Made by a program: the position numbers and the translations under genes
Assembly (NCBI GenBank): GCA_002897855.1
Contig: BDTO01000036.1
Span: forward strand, 1 to 64,000
Source of the DNA: a bacterium BMS3Bbin05
Lineage (GTDB): Bacteria; Nitrospirota; Thermodesulfovibrionia; Thermodesulfovibrionales; BMS3Bbin05
Direction: 5' to 3'
DNA length: 64,000 nucleotides
Part shown: piece after piece, positions 10,043 through 20,117 of the stretch
Layout: each line of letters starts with the position of its first letter
Position numbering within the stretch: position 1 is the stretch's first letter
The notes under the pieces: generated by a model
Database searches by the model: none
Told to the model about the DNA's origin: nothing
The model's input: only the letters and a program-made list of their open reading frames with translations

Positions 10043-11176
10043 CTATTCCTGGGTTCCCTGATCTTCCAAGTCTTCCTGTTCTTCTTTGTCTTCCCTTAAT
10101 GATTTCTCAAGGGCACGCTCAGTTTCATCATGCTTTATATCAGAGTATTCACTCTCACTTATTATATCTATATCCCATCCCGTTAATTTCATGGCAAGCC
10201 GGACGTTCTGGCCTCTTTTCCCGATTGCTAGAGACAGATACTGATCATTAACCACAACCATTGCGGTCCTGTCTTCTTCATTAACTCCGATTCTTTCTAC
10301 GGTGGCCGGGCTTAAAGCCCTTGAGATCAGTATGCGTGGGTCATCGGTCCATGGTATGATATCAATCCTCTCACCTCTTAATTCCCGCACTATGCTCTGT
10401 ACTCTTGTCCCTTTCATGCCAACACAGGCCCCTACAGGATCAATTGATCTGTCATTTGATATAACAGCGATTTTCGTTCTTTCACCCGGTGCCCTTACTA
10501 TGGTCTTTATCTCTACGATCCCATCATTAATCTCAGGGACTTCAAGTTTGAAAAGCTCAATAACAAAATTGGGATTATTTCTTGAAACAATGATCTCCGG
10601 TCCCCTGGAGGTATCCCTGACGTTTTCAACATAAGCCCTGACAGCATCCCCCCTCTTCAGGTTTTCACCCGGAAGCGTTTCCTTTCTGGTAAGCATGCCT
10701 TCGACTCTGCCCAGGTCAATATAGTAAACACCACCTTTGTCCTTTCTGATTACAAGACCCGAGACTACCTGTCCAACCTTATCCTTGTATTCCTTGAGAA
10801 TTACTTCTCTTTCAGCTTCCCTCACCCTTTGGAAAATTACCTGCTTTGCCGTTTGTGCCGAAATCCTTCCCATACCCTCCATAGGCAAAGATATTTCGAC
10901 GATATCACCCTCGGAAGGGTTTTCCATGTACTCTCTGGCATCCTCAACAGTTATCTCATTTTCAGGATTTTCGACACTGTCGACAACATGCCTGATCTCA
11001 AAAAGACCGATGTTATACTGTTCAGCGTCAACTTTTGAGATTATTTCCTTTTCAGGCCCGTATTTCTTCCTGGCAGCAGAGAGCATGGCATACTCAATTG
11101 CCTTAAGGACAATGTCCTTCGATACGCCTTTTTCCCGGCTTATCTGGTCAATCAGATAATAGATTTGCTTATTCAT
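10043..11176 (-). CDS. nusA: Transcription termination/antitermination factor NusA
   Basis: S1/KH organisation; GACVGMKGTRVQSIVRELRGERIDIIPW, AIGKRGQNVRLA; start trimmed to MNKQIYYLID. Confidence 0.95.
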   Translation of the reverse strand: MNKQIYYLIDQISREKGVSKDIVLKAIEYAMLSAARKKYGPEKEIISKVDAEQYNIGLFEIRHVVDSVENPENEITVEDAREYMENPSEGDIVEISLPMEGMGRISAQTAKQVIFQRVREAEREVILKEYKDKVGQVVSGLVIRKDKGGVYYIDLGRVEGMLTRKETLPGENLKRGDAVRAYVENVRDTSRGPEIIVSRNNPNFVIELFKLEVPEINDGIVEIKTIVRAPGERTKIAVISNDRSIDPVGACVGMKGTRVQSIVRELRGERIDIIPWTDDPRILISRALSPATVERIGVNEEDRTAMVVVNDQYLSLAIGKRGQNVRLAMKLTGWDIDIISESEYSDIKHDETERALEKSLREDKEEQEDLEDQGTQE

Positions 11177-11177
11177 A

Positions 11178-11639
11178 TTAAAATTCAATCTCCAGCGACG
11201 CCTTTTTAATAGATTCAAAAGGTATAGTAACAGTCTTTCCGTTTATTTCAACCAATATATCTTGGCCCTCTATTCCCCTTATATAACCCTGAAAAAAGGA
11301 CTGATTTTCTATTTTATCCCTGCACACAATTCTGACCTTCTTACCATTATATTTTACAAAATCCTCAATCTTTTTAAGTGGTCTGTCAATCCCGGGTGAA
11401 GTTACTTCAAGGGTATAGTTGCCGGGTATCGGGTCTTCGACATCGAGTAAAGATTCAAAGTCCCTGCTGAACGACTGACAATCTTTGAGACTTACACCAC
11501 TTTCCTTATCTATGGTAACCCTCAGTATTGTCCTCCTGCCACTTCCCAGGAGTTCTACATCAACTGCTTCTACACCGTTATCTTCCGCAACGCTTTCAGC
11601 AAGCAGCATCAGTTTATTAATCAACTCCTTTTTCGGCAT
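11178..11639 (-). CDS. rimP: Ribosome maturation factor RimP
   Basis: DPIPGNYTLEVTSPGIDRPL; start trimmed to MPKKEL. Confidence 0.9.
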   Translation of the reverse strand: MPKKELINKLMLLAESVAEDNGVEAVDVELLGSGRRTILRVTIDKESGVSLKDCQSFSRDFESLLDVEDPIPGNYTLEVTSPGIDRPLKKIEDFVKYNGKKVRIVCRDKIENQSFFQGYIRGIEGQDILVEINGKTVTIPFESIKKASLEIEF

Positions 11640-11726
11640 TATATCAAAAAAAAGAGCGGGTACTCCCACTCTCAGGGTAAAGTATTTATTTAATTTATCA
11701 ATTCTCGTATATAAATGTCAATTTAT

Positions 11727-11771
11727 CCCGACAGGCCCCGACTTGTCCCGACAGGTCGGGGCTTTGTCGGG
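11727..11771. repeat. GC-rich hairpin, about 15-bp stem (cccgaca-gccccgac / gtcggggc-tgtcggg)
   Basis: Read directly, intergenic between rimP and the M50 gene. Confidence 0.6.
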
Positions 11772-11835
11772 AGGGGTTTACATCGGCACCAGGGGCTTGC
11801 CCGTGGGGCTCCTCGGGGCATCAGATGATATTTTA

Positions 11836-12687
11836 TTATATTTTGAGACTGAATGGCACAGGTGTAATGGTCAGGATAAAAATAATAAGACACAATATGC
11901 CGATATATTTTCTTTTCCTGTCAAGCTGAACCTCATCCTGAATAACCGGAGGATGATTTATGCCGAGGATAATCAGGAGGATGGACCAGACCAGCCATCC
12001 AGGCCAGAAGAACGCACCGGCCGTAATCAGAATCAGCATAAGCAATATGGAAAGACCTCTATGCCGGTTCCCGAGCATGGCATATGCAATGTGTCCGCCG
12101 TCAAGCTGGCCGACAGGTATAAGATTTATCGCTGTAACGAAAAAACCTATCCATCCCGCAAATGCTATGGGGTTAAGCACTACATCGTAGCCATCGGGTA
12201 TATGGCCGAGAGTAATATAAGAGAGAGCATGGAAGATTAATGATTCACCAAGGTTTATGCCACCTGTTGCACCGGAAACAGATACGACATCGGATAACCG
12301 TAAACCGATGATGGTTGCAATCAGTGAAACAATGAACCCCCCTATTGGACCTGAAGCCCCTATGTCTATAAGCGCCTTTTTGGAAAGGATGGGAGATTTC
12401 ATCTTGATGAATGCGCCGAAAGTCCCGAATATCACAGGTGGAGGTGCCGGAATAAAAAGAGGAAGGGTCGCAGTTATACCATGTGATCGTGAAGCAAAAT
12501 AATGCGATAATTCGTGGGCAAGAAGAATACATATCAAAGAAATCGAAAAAGGCAGGCCTTCAAAGATTTTAACCGGATATTTAATAAAATCGGCCCCCTG
12601 CTGCCACGCACCCGCCAAAAGGATCGTAAAAAAGGTAAATACAAACATGATGATATGAAGGTAGGGAATCTTTGTTTTTTTATTCAA
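11836..12687 (-). CDS. Site-2 protease-like M50 membrane metalloprotease
   Basis: HELSHYF zinc motif, NLIPVGQLDGGH motif, multiple TM; TTG start inferred because the longer ORF overlaps rimO. Confidence 0.85.
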   Translation of the reverse strand: MNKKTKIPYLHIIMFVFTFFTILLAGAWQQGADFIKYPVKIFEGLPFSISLICILLAHELSHYFASRSHGITATLPLFIPAPPPVIFGTFGAFIKMKSPILSKKALIDIGASGPIGGFIVSLIATIIGLRLSDVVSVSGATGGINLGESLIFHALSYITLGHIPDGYDVVLNPIAFAGWIGFFVTAINLIPVGQLDGGHIAYAMLGNRHRGLSILLMLILITAGAFFWPGWLVWSILLIILGINHPPVIQDEVQLDRKRKYIGILCLIIFILTITPVPFSLKI

Positions 12688-13963
12688 CGATAATTTCTCC
12701 TGCGAGATCATAATCATACGCATCCGTAATCCTGACCTCGATAAAGTCGGATTCGTTAATTTTTTTACTATCCCTGATAAGAACTGCCCCATCGATCTCC
12801 GGGGCATGACTGTACATCCGGGCTATAGCTCCTCTGCCATCGATCTCATCTGCCAATGCGCGGAATTTACGCCCGACAAGGTCCATATTTTTTTCAAGTG
12901 AAATCCCGGATTGTATTCTCATAATTTCATCATAACGCCTGTCTCTGATTTTTTGCGGTATATTACCACGATTATTATAAGACAAAGTACCTTCCTGACG
13001 TGAATATTTGAAAACCCCCAGCCTGTCGAACGAAAACTCATTAAGAGAATGCTTCAGGTTTCTAAACTGCCTTTCCGTCTCACCCGGGAATCCTACGATG
13101 AGAGTTGTCCTGAGGACTGCGTCGGGAATCCTTTTTCTGATATAAGCAACCGTTTCTCTGAAATCCCTTAAGGAGTATCCTCTCTTCATGGAGATCAGGA
13201 TATCGTCGTCAGAGTGCTGGAGCGGCATATCAAAATAGTTGCAGATCTTCTCTTCATCAGCAATCAGATCTATTAATTCCGTGGTTATCCCTGTGGGATA
13301 CATATACAGAAGCCGAATCCGGAAATCGCCATTTAAGCCGGCTATATCACGGACGAGGCTGGAGAGATTATAATTCCCATCGATATCATTCCCGTAACCG
13401 GTTATGTCCTGCGCAACAAGAATCAACTCTTTAACTCCGTTGCCGAGATGGTTCTTTGCCTCGTTTATGACTTTCTCCGGCCTGATACTTCTGAACCCGC
13501 CCCGGATGTAAGGTATAACACAGAAACTGCAGGACCTGTTGCATCCATCGGCGATCTTGATATATGCGTATGAACTGCACCTGACCGGACCTGGTTGTTC
13601 AGGACGGGATGAAGGTTTCAGGATTGTCCTGATATGCCGAAGAATATCGTCATCATCTCCAATGCCGAAAACCGCATCGATTTCAGGGATTTCCTTTTTC
13701 AGGTCATGCCTGTATCTTTCGCCCATGCACCCCATAACAATCAGCTTCGAGTCTTTTTTCCTCTGCTGAGAAAGCTTCAGTATAATATCAATGGATTCCC
13801 TCTTTGCATCGTCAATGAAACAGCATGTGTTAACAATGAATAAATCAGCATCATCCATCTCTTCAGTATAGCCGAACCCCGAATCGTTGATCTTTGCAAT
13901 CAAGTGGTCGGTATCAACCTGGTTCTTCGGACAACCCAGCGTGATATATGCTACCTTATGCAT
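12680..13963 (-). CDS. rimO: Ribosomal protein uS12 methylthiotransferase RimO
   Basis: TLGCPKNQVDTDHL, CNRSCSFCVIPYIRGGFRSI, MPLQHSDDDIL. Confidence 0.95.
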   Translation of the reverse strand: MHKVAYITLGCPKNQVDTDHLIAKINDSGFGYTEEMDDADLFIVNTCCFIDDAKRESIDIILKLSQQRKKDSKLIVMGCMGERYRHDLKKEIPEIDAVFGIGDDDDILRHIRTILKPSSRPEQPGPVRCSSYAYIKIADGCNRSCSFCVIPYIRGGFRSIRPEKVINEAKNHLGNGVKELILVAQDITGYGNDIDGNYNLSSLVRDIAGLNGDFRIRLLYMYPTGITTELIDLIADEEKICNYFDMPLQHSDDDILISMKRGYSLRDFRETVAYIRKRIPDAVLRTTLIVGFPGETERQFRNLKHSLNEFSFDRLGVFKYSRQEGTLSYNNRGNIPQKIRDRRYDEIMRIQSGISLEKNMDLVGRKFRALADEIDGRGAIARMYSHAPEIDGAVLIRDSKKINESDFIEVRITDAYDYDLAGEIIVE

Positions 13964-14411
13964 CCTGTTTCTTCCTTAACAGAAAATAAATGGCGAGATA
14001 TCCGAGTATGCAGGATATAGTCCCGATGAAAAATGTGCCGACTATGAAGGGTATCAGGAGTTCTTTCAATTGTAGTACCACATTCGCTATTGATATGTAT
14101 TCCCACTGTATATTGGTAACGATTCCGCTGACCCCAAGGAGCTTCATGCCCGCCCATGTACTGAACGTATAAATCGGGATTATCGTCCATGGATTTGTAA
14201 TATATACTCCGATAATAGTAACAACCCTGTTTAACCTGAAAACCGATGATACGATCAGGCCGAGTACAGTATGCAAACCCAGCAATGGGGACATGCCTAT
14301 AAAAACACCCACACTGAAAGATGCGGCAATATGGTGAGGTTTCTCTCTCAGGCTGAGGATTATTCTGAATCTTTCACGTATCTTAAAAATGGGTATATCC
14401 TTTCGGGACAA
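13956..14411 (-). CDS. DUF2062-family membrane protein
   Basis: SFSVGVFIGMSPLLGLHT ... NPWTIIPIYTFS. Confidence 0.75.
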   Translation of the reverse strand: MSRKDIPIFKIRERFRIILSLREKPHHIAASFSVGVFIGMSPLLGLHTVLGLIVSSVFRLNRVVTIIGVYITNPWTIIPIYTFSTWAGMKLLGVSGIVTNIQWEYISIANVVLQLKELLIPFIVGTFFIGTISCILGYLAIYFLLRKKQDA

Positions 14412-15378
14412 ATTTTTCTCTTATGCCGTCTGAATCCACAAAAAAGAAACCATCCTTTATTATCTTACCGATAAGAATGCAATCGTCAAGATGATCACTA
14501 TCAGAAGTAATAATAAGCTCATAATCTTCTCCGCCGGAAAGGACAAAATCCATATAGTCCATTTCAAGCATGGAAGCAATTGCCCTTACACCGTCTGAGA
14601 CGGGAATGTTATCCCTGTATATAAGAGCCCCCGCCCTGCTCTCAGCACATATTCTATACAGATCAAGGAGCAGGCCGTCACTTATATCAATCATTGCTTT
14701 AATTTTATCTATGAATGTTTCAGGATTACAGGCACAAGGGATAAGATGCCGTCTGACTGTATCGAGAATAGTTCCATCGATCTCTCTGGATGTATATTCC
14801 ATGTTTTTTTCCATCGGTATCCGCTTTTTAACATACTTTAAATATGCAAGACCCGCAGCCGAATCCCCTGTATTTCCGGTTATAAATATATTGTGGCCGG
14901 GTTTCGCTCCACTTCGTGTCTTTACACGATCAGCAAAACCTATAAGGGTTGCTGAATAAAAATCTCCTTTAATACTCAAAGAAAGGTCGCCGCCAAGAAC
15001 CTTCGCATTATAATGTTCACAGGCTTCCCTGACCCCCTTAAGGAAATCATCAAACTCCTCTTCGGATCTTTTTCCGGTCAAGGCCATATTTAGAAACAGA
15101 TATGACGGCACAGCCCCCATTGCATATATATCGCTGACATTGGAAATTACAAGCCTGAATCCAACCTGATAAAATGTAGTGTATGTATAATCGAAGTGCA
15201 CACCTTCCGACATCAGGTCGGATGTAGTTACTATGTTTTTTTTGTCAGCGCTGAATACGGCAGCATCATCACCTATGGCTATTAAAACCCCGCTGTCGCC
15301 GATACTGAAATATCCCCTGATTTTTTCTATTAACGCAAGCTCTCCCAATTCAGATATCAGCATAATGTCCTTTATCAC
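14383..15378 (-). CDS. thiL: Thiamine-monophosphate kinase
   Basis: AIGDDAAVF, TSDLMSEGVHFD, SDIYAMGAVP, IDISDGLLLDL, LSGGEDYEL. Confidence 0.92.
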   Translation of the reverse strand: MIKDIMLISELGELALIEKIRGYFSIGDSGVLIAIGDDAAVFSADKKNIVTTSDLMSEGVHFDYTYTTFYQVGFRLVISNVSDIYAMGAVPSYLFLNMALTGKRSEEEFDDFLKGVREACEHYNAKVLGGDLSLSIKGDFYSATLIGFADRVKTRSGAKPGHNIFITGNTGDSAAGLAYLKYVKKRIPMEKNMEYTSREIDGTILDTVRRHLIPCACNPETFIDKIKAMIDISDGLLLDLYRICAESRAGALIYRDNIPVSDGVRAIASMLEMDYMDFVLSGGEDYELIITSDSDHLDDCILIGKIIKDGFFFVDSDGIREKFVPKGYTHF

Positions 15379-15529
15379 AATTCACTCACCCTGATAATCC
15401 ATAAACTTTGCTGCGGGCAAAGCGCCCAATTCATGAATGCTGCGGGTTAACTGTTCGCTCATCTATTTTGGCATAGTCCGTCTTTTAAACAAAAGCATGC
15501 TGGCAATCCCGAAACTGCTTTATCTGATA

Positions 15530-17974
15530 TTAGTTACGTCTGGAGGACTTTGGGGCAGTCTTTTTCTTTTTGTACGGCTTTTTCTTTAATCCCTTTAATG
15601 AAGTTTTAAGAACATCATCCATCGTCTCGGCAAATACAAATTCCATTTTTTTTCTGATATATTTAGGGAGATCTTCAAGATCCTTGTAATTCCTCTTCGG
15701 GATGATTACAGTTTTTATCCCCAGCCTCTTGGCCGCAAGAGTCTTCTCTTTGAGTCCGCCAATCGGCAATACCCTGCCTCTAAGTGTAACTTCGCCCGTC
15801 ATAGCAACATTTTTATTAACCTTCCTTCCGGTCAATACAGAGGCTATGGCAACAGCCATTGTGATTCCGGCCGATGGGCCGTCTTTCGGTATTGCTCCCG
15901 CAGGTACATGTATATGAATATCGTGCTTGGAAAACATATCCTCGTTTATACCGAGTGATTTTGCTATAGACTTTATATAGCTCAGGGCTGCCTGCGCCGA
16001 TTCCTTCATGACATCTCCGAGTTGCCCGGTCAGTGTGAGATTCCCCCTCCCCTTCATCAGGATTGCTTCAATATATATAATTTCTCCGCCTGTCTCCGTC
16101 CAGGCCAAACCGGTAGCCACACCCACTTCGTCTTTTTCAATTTCCTCTTCAGGCAGGAACTTCGGTGATCCAAGAAATTTTGAAATATTCTTTGATGTAA
16201 TGGTAAAAGTCTTCTTTTTACCCTCAGCTATCTGCCTGGCTACTTTCCTGCAAAGATTGGCTATTTCCCTCTCAAGATTTCTTACGCCTGATTCCCTGGT
16301 ATATTGTGAAATCAAACACTGCAAGGCAGGGTCGGTTATATTAAGAATCTTTTTGGTAATACCATGCTCTTCAAGTTGTTTGGGAATAAGATACTTTCTG
16401 GCGATGCCCATTTTTTCTTCGGTGGAATATCCGGAAAGATAGATAATCTCCATTCTATCTCTTAATGGTCCGGGGATAGTGTCCACGATGTTGCCGGTAG
16501 TAATAAACATCACTTTACTGAGATCAAAAGGAACCGAAAGGTAGTGGTCAACGAAGGAATTATTCTGTTCAGGATCCAGTACTTCAAGAAGTGCTGAAGA
16601 AGGATCTCCCCTGAAATCCATGCCTATCTTGTCCACTTCATCAAGCATAAATACAGGGTTATTGGTTCCAGCCTGTTTAATTCCCTGGATGATCCGACCG
16701 GGAAGAGCTCCCACATAAGTCCTTCTATGGCCCCTGATCTCTGCCTCATCCCTTACTCCGCCAAGAGACATACGGAAAAATTCTCTTCCAAGCGCCCTTG
16801 CTATGGACCTGCCAAGCGATGTCTTGCCCACACCGGGAGGTCCTATAAAACAGAGTATGGGACCTTTCATCTTTGACTTCAATTTTCTTACACTAAGGTA
16901 CTCGAGTATCCTTTCTTTAACCTTTTCAAGGTCAAAATGATCTTCGTTCAGTACTTTCTTTGCGCTTTTTATATTAAGATTGTCGTTTGTGCTTTTAGAC
17001 CATGGTATCTCGACAAGCCAGTCAAGATAGGTCCTGACAGTGGCGGCCTCGGCACTGTCAGGGTGCATTTTCCCCAGCCTGCTTAGCTGTTTTTCCGCTT
17101 CCCTGAATACCTTTTCCGGCATCTTTGCCTCTTCTATCTTATTTCTGAACTCATTTATCTCTTCTGAACGTTCGTCGATATCTCCAAGCTCCTTCTGGAT
17201 AGCCTTAAGCTGTTCACGCAGAAAATACTCGCGTTGGGTTTTATCAATTTCACCCCGTGCCTCTGACTGTATCCTTTGCTGAACTATAAGAAGTTCTATT
17301 TCGTGATTCAGTAAATCACTCACTCTTTTTAACCGGTCTACAGGGTGTTCGATTTCAAGAATTTCCTGGGCCTGTTCGGTCTTGAGTCCCAGATTGGATG
17401 TAATAAGATCTGCAAGCCTGCCCGGCTCGTCAAGGTTTTCTATAACTACCATCACATCCGGCAAAACCGTCTTTCCAAGGGATACAGCCTTATCAAGCTG
17501 CTCTTTCACGTTTCTGATCAGGGCTTCAATTTCAATCGTCATCTCCTCAGGTTTCTTATCATCGAGTTTTTCAATCTCAGCCTTAAAGTGGTCCCCCGAC
17601 TCATCAATCTTTAATATCCTTGCCTTGCTGAGTCCCTGTACAAGTATTTTTACCCTGCCGTCGGGAAGTTTCAGCATCCTCATAATAACGCCGACAGTGC
17701 CGATTCTATGAAGGTCATTTGTCGTCGGGTTTTCAGTATCCATCTCTTTCTGTGTTACAAGAAGTATCAATCTGTTGGAACTCAGGGCCTTATCTATTGC
17801 CTTTATCGAAACATCCCGTCCGACAAAGAGGGGAAGAATCATATAAGGGAACACTACAATGTCTCTGACAGGCAGTATGGGCAGCCGGTCCGGGATTTCT
17901 ACATCCTTACCTTCTTCAATCTGTTCATGTTCTTCTGTCTTAATTTCCTTACTCTTTTTCTTATTCTTTTTCAA
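15530..17974 (-). CDS. lon: ATP-dependent protease Lon
   Basis: [32 protein letters not shown] catalytic Ser, substrate-binding N domain. Confidence 0.97.
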   Translation of the reverse strand: MKKNKKKSKEIKTEEHEQIEEGKDVEIPDRLPILPVRDIVVFPYMILPLFVGRDVSIKAIDKALSSNRLILLVTQKEMDTENPTTNDLHRIGTVGVIMRMLKLPDGRVKILVQGLSKARILKIDESGDHFKAEIEKLDDKKPEEMTIEIEALIRNVKEQLDKAVSLGKTVLPDVMVVIENLDEPGRLADLITSNLGLKTEQAQEILEIEHPVDRLKRVSDLLNHEIELLIVQQRIQSEARGEIDKTQREYFLREQLKAIQKELGDIDERSEEINEFRNKIEEAKMPEKVFREAEKQLSRLGKMHPDSAEAATVRTYLDWLVEIPWSKSTNDNLNIKSAKKVLNEDHFDLEKVKERILEYLSVRKLKSKMKGPILCFIGPPGVGKTSLGRSIARALGREFFRMSLGGVRDEAEIRGHRRTYVGALPGRIIQGIKQAGTNNPVFMLDEVDKIGMDFRGDPSSALLEVLDPEQNNSFVDHYLSVPFDLSKVMFITTGNIVDTIPGPLRDRMEIIYLSGYSTEEKMGIARKYLIPKQLEEHGITKKILNITDPALQCLISQYTRESGVRNLEREIANLCRKVARQIAEGKKKTFTITSKNISKFLGSPKFLPEEEIEKDEVGVATGLAWTETGGEIIYIEAILMKGRGNLTLTGQLGDVMKESAQAALSYIKSIAKSLGINEDMFSKHDIHIHVPAGAIPKDGPSAGITMAVAIASVLTGRKVNKNVAMTGEVTLRGRVLPIGGLKEKTLAAKRLGIKTVIIPKRNYKDLEDLPKYIRKKMEFVFAETMDDVLKTSLKGLKKKPYKKKKTAPKSSRRN

Positions 17975-18338
17975 TTTTTATCTTAACCACCTTTTCCTGT
18001 ATTTTGGGAAACTCAATTCTGATTACGCCATTTGAGTACATGGCTGTTCCGCCGGAGATGTTAACTCTGACGGGGAGCTTGATTATCCTCCTGAAATGCC
18101 CCCTGTTCCTTTCAAGGCATAAGTACCTGAGTATATCATTCTCCTGTTTATAACCGCTCTTTATCCCCTCTATCATCAGAATATCGTTAAAAGCCTTAAT
18201 GAAAATCTCATCAGGATCGATGCCCGGCAGATCGATCTCAAGAATCAGGTCATCATCAGTCTCGTATATATCGGCAAGAGGCTCTTCGGATGTCTGCTGA
18301 GAATAAATAAATTTTAACTCTTTTAAAGCACTCTGCAT
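17961..18338 (-). CDS. Hsp20/alpha-crystallin family small heat-shock protein
   Basis: [26 protein letters not shown]; 14-nt overlap with lon. Confidence 0.85.
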   Translation of the reverse strand: MQSALKELKFIYSQQTSEEPLADIYETDDDLILEIDLPGIDPDEIFIKAFNDILMIEGIKSGYKQENDILRYLCLERNRGHFRRIIKLPVRVNISGGTAMYSNGVIRIEFPKIQEKVVKIKIEKE

Positions 18339-18345
18339 ACAAATA

Positions 18346-19227
18346 TCAATCCTTCATTAATTTTTTTGATATATCTATTATAAATTCTCTGAATCCTTCG
18401 GAGATATGATCGGATTTCAATGCAAGTTCGACAGTTGCCTTGAGAAAACCCAGCTTGTCTCCGGCATCATATCGTTTGCCTTCAAATACATAACCGTAAA
18501 GCGGTCTATGCTGAATTATCATATTAAGCGCGTCGGTCAGTTGATATTCCCCTCCCTTTCCAGGGGACATATCCTCGAACACATCAAAAATATCCGGCGT
18601 CAGTATATATCTCCCTATTATTGCGAGATCGCTCGGTGCGCCTTCAGTATCCGGTTTTTCGACAAGGCCGTTTATCCTGTACAGTTTATCACTCTCTCTT
18701 GCACCGTCTATAACACCATACCTGTGGATTTCCGCTCTCGGCACCCTTTCCAATGCAATTACGGGACATTCGTAATCATAATATATGTTCATCATATCCT
18801 GCAATAATGATTCATCAGGATCAATTATGTCATCACTGAGAAGCACGGCAAAAGATTCATCCTTCACAAAGGGCCGGGCCCTCATGATTGCGTGAGCCAG
18901 CCCCAGGGCCTTCCCCTGTCTTATATAGGCAAAATCAAGATGCTTGAGACTGTTGATTTCATTCAAAAGTTTTTTCTTGCCTTTTTGCTTAAGATTCTCC
19001 TCAAGTTCAAATGCAGAATCAAAATGGTCCTCAATCGATCTCTTATTTTTGCCGGTTATTATAATGAACTGCTCTATTCCGCACTTTTCGGATTCCTCTA
19101 TTGCATACTGTATCATGGGTTTATCTACAATTGGGAGCATCTCTTTTGGAGACGCCTTTGTGGCCGGCAGAAACCTTGTCCCAAGCCCTGCTGCGGGCAA
19201 AATCGCCTTAACAATCTTTTTCTTCAA
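18346..19227 (-). CDS. galU: UTP-glucose-1-phosphate uridylyltransferase
   Basis: AILPAAGLGTRFLPATKASPKEMLPIVDKP. Confidence 0.95.
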   Translation of the reverse strand: MKKKIVKAILPAAGLGTRFLPATKASPKEMLPIVDKPMIQYAIEESEKCGIEQFIIITGKNKRSIEDHFDSAFELEENLKQKGKKKLLNEINSLKHLDFAYIRQGKALGLAHAIMRARPFVKDESFAVLLSDDIIDPDESLLQDMMNIYYDYECPVIALERVPRAEIHRYGVIDGARESDKLYRINGLVEKPDTEGAPSDLAIIGRYILTPDIFDVFEDMSPGKGGEYQLTDALNMIIQHRPLYGYVFEGKRYDAGDKLGFLKATVELALKSDHISEGFREFIIDISKKLMKD

Positions 19228-19253
19228 TAGAACCCTCCATCTTCATCAGTTAT

Positions 19254-19341
19254 TGGTGCCGGAGACCGGACTCGAACCGGTACGGAGCAACGCCCCGAGG
19301 GATTTTAAGTCCCTTGCGTCTACCAATTCCGCCACTCCGGC
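19254..19341 (-). tRNA. tRNA-Leu (anticodon UAA), CCA encoded
   Basis: Minus strand GCCGGAGTGGCGGAATTGGTAGACGCAAGGGACTTAAAATCCCT...GGTTCGAGTCC...CTCCGGCACCA. Confidence 0.95.
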
Positions 19342-19398
19342 TATAAAACTCTAAACTCTTAGAATACTAAAAATTCAAACAAAAGTTCAAACGGAGCC

Positions 19399-20109
19399 TT
19401 ACATGTGCTGGATATCGTCCTGTTTTTCTTCTGTTTTTTTAGTAAGTTTCTTTTCAAGATAGTCCTTTGCCATATCCTTCCCGGCCAGACCAAAAGAGAT
19501 AGCAAGCGCAAGGGTAATGCCCCCCAGTATGATGCCAAATGCTATTATAACGGTAGCCCTGCCGATACCGAGCTGGTCCATCGCCATCGTAACCGACATA
19601 AGAAACACTACAAGCTTGACAGCTTTGCCCAAATGTCTTGCAAATGCCAGATCGGCATTTACCGAAGCTATGAGAGTCGCCCTGCCCAGAAAATTTCCTA
19701 TTAAATAACCAAAAATAATTATTATCATAGCCACAAACACGTTGGGAAGATAAAGAAGAAATTTAGTCATGAGATCTTCTACTGACGGGACTCGAAGGCT
19801 GTTCAGGGCGATTATTATAAATATAGAAACAAACAGCCAGTAAATAATCCTGCCCGTAATATGTGAAGGTGTATTTCTTATACCGCCCTTTTGCAATATC
19901 TGGTTTACCCCCACTCTCTCACAAAACTTGTCAAAATGAATAATTCTCAGAAATCTTATGAAAAGGTATTTAACAATATATGCACAGATAAGCCCGGTTA
20001 TAATTATGATCAGAGAACTCAGCATGTTTGGAAGGAAATCAATCAGTTTTTTGAAAAACTCCCTTGCAGGCTCCATTAATAGCCTTTCAAAAGAAATATC
20101 CATAGTCAC
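19399..20109 (-). CDS. MscS-like / TM-helix-repeat mechanosensitive channel family protein, short form
   Basis: Hydrophobic helices, ALAISFGLAGKDMAKDYLEKK; ends before a beta-domain. Confidence 0.7.
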   Translation of the reverse strand: MTMDISFERLLMEPAREFFKKLIDFLPNMLSSLIIIITGLICAYIVKYLFIRFLRIIHFDKFCERVGVNQILQKGGIRNTPSHITGRIIYWLFVSIFIIIALNSLRVPSVEDLMTKFLLYLPNVFVAMIIIIFGYLIGNFLGRATLIASVNADLAFARHLGKAVKLVVFLMSVTMAMDQLGIGRATVIIAFGIILGGITLALAISFGLAGKDMAKDYLEKKLTKKTEEKQDDIQHM

Positions 20110-20117
20110 CTCCTAAT

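Noticed and set aside
11485-12240. Plus-strand ORF of 251 aa
   Set aside because: Antisense to rimP and the M50 protease and spans a palindromic repeat; low-complexity Ser/Thr-rich start
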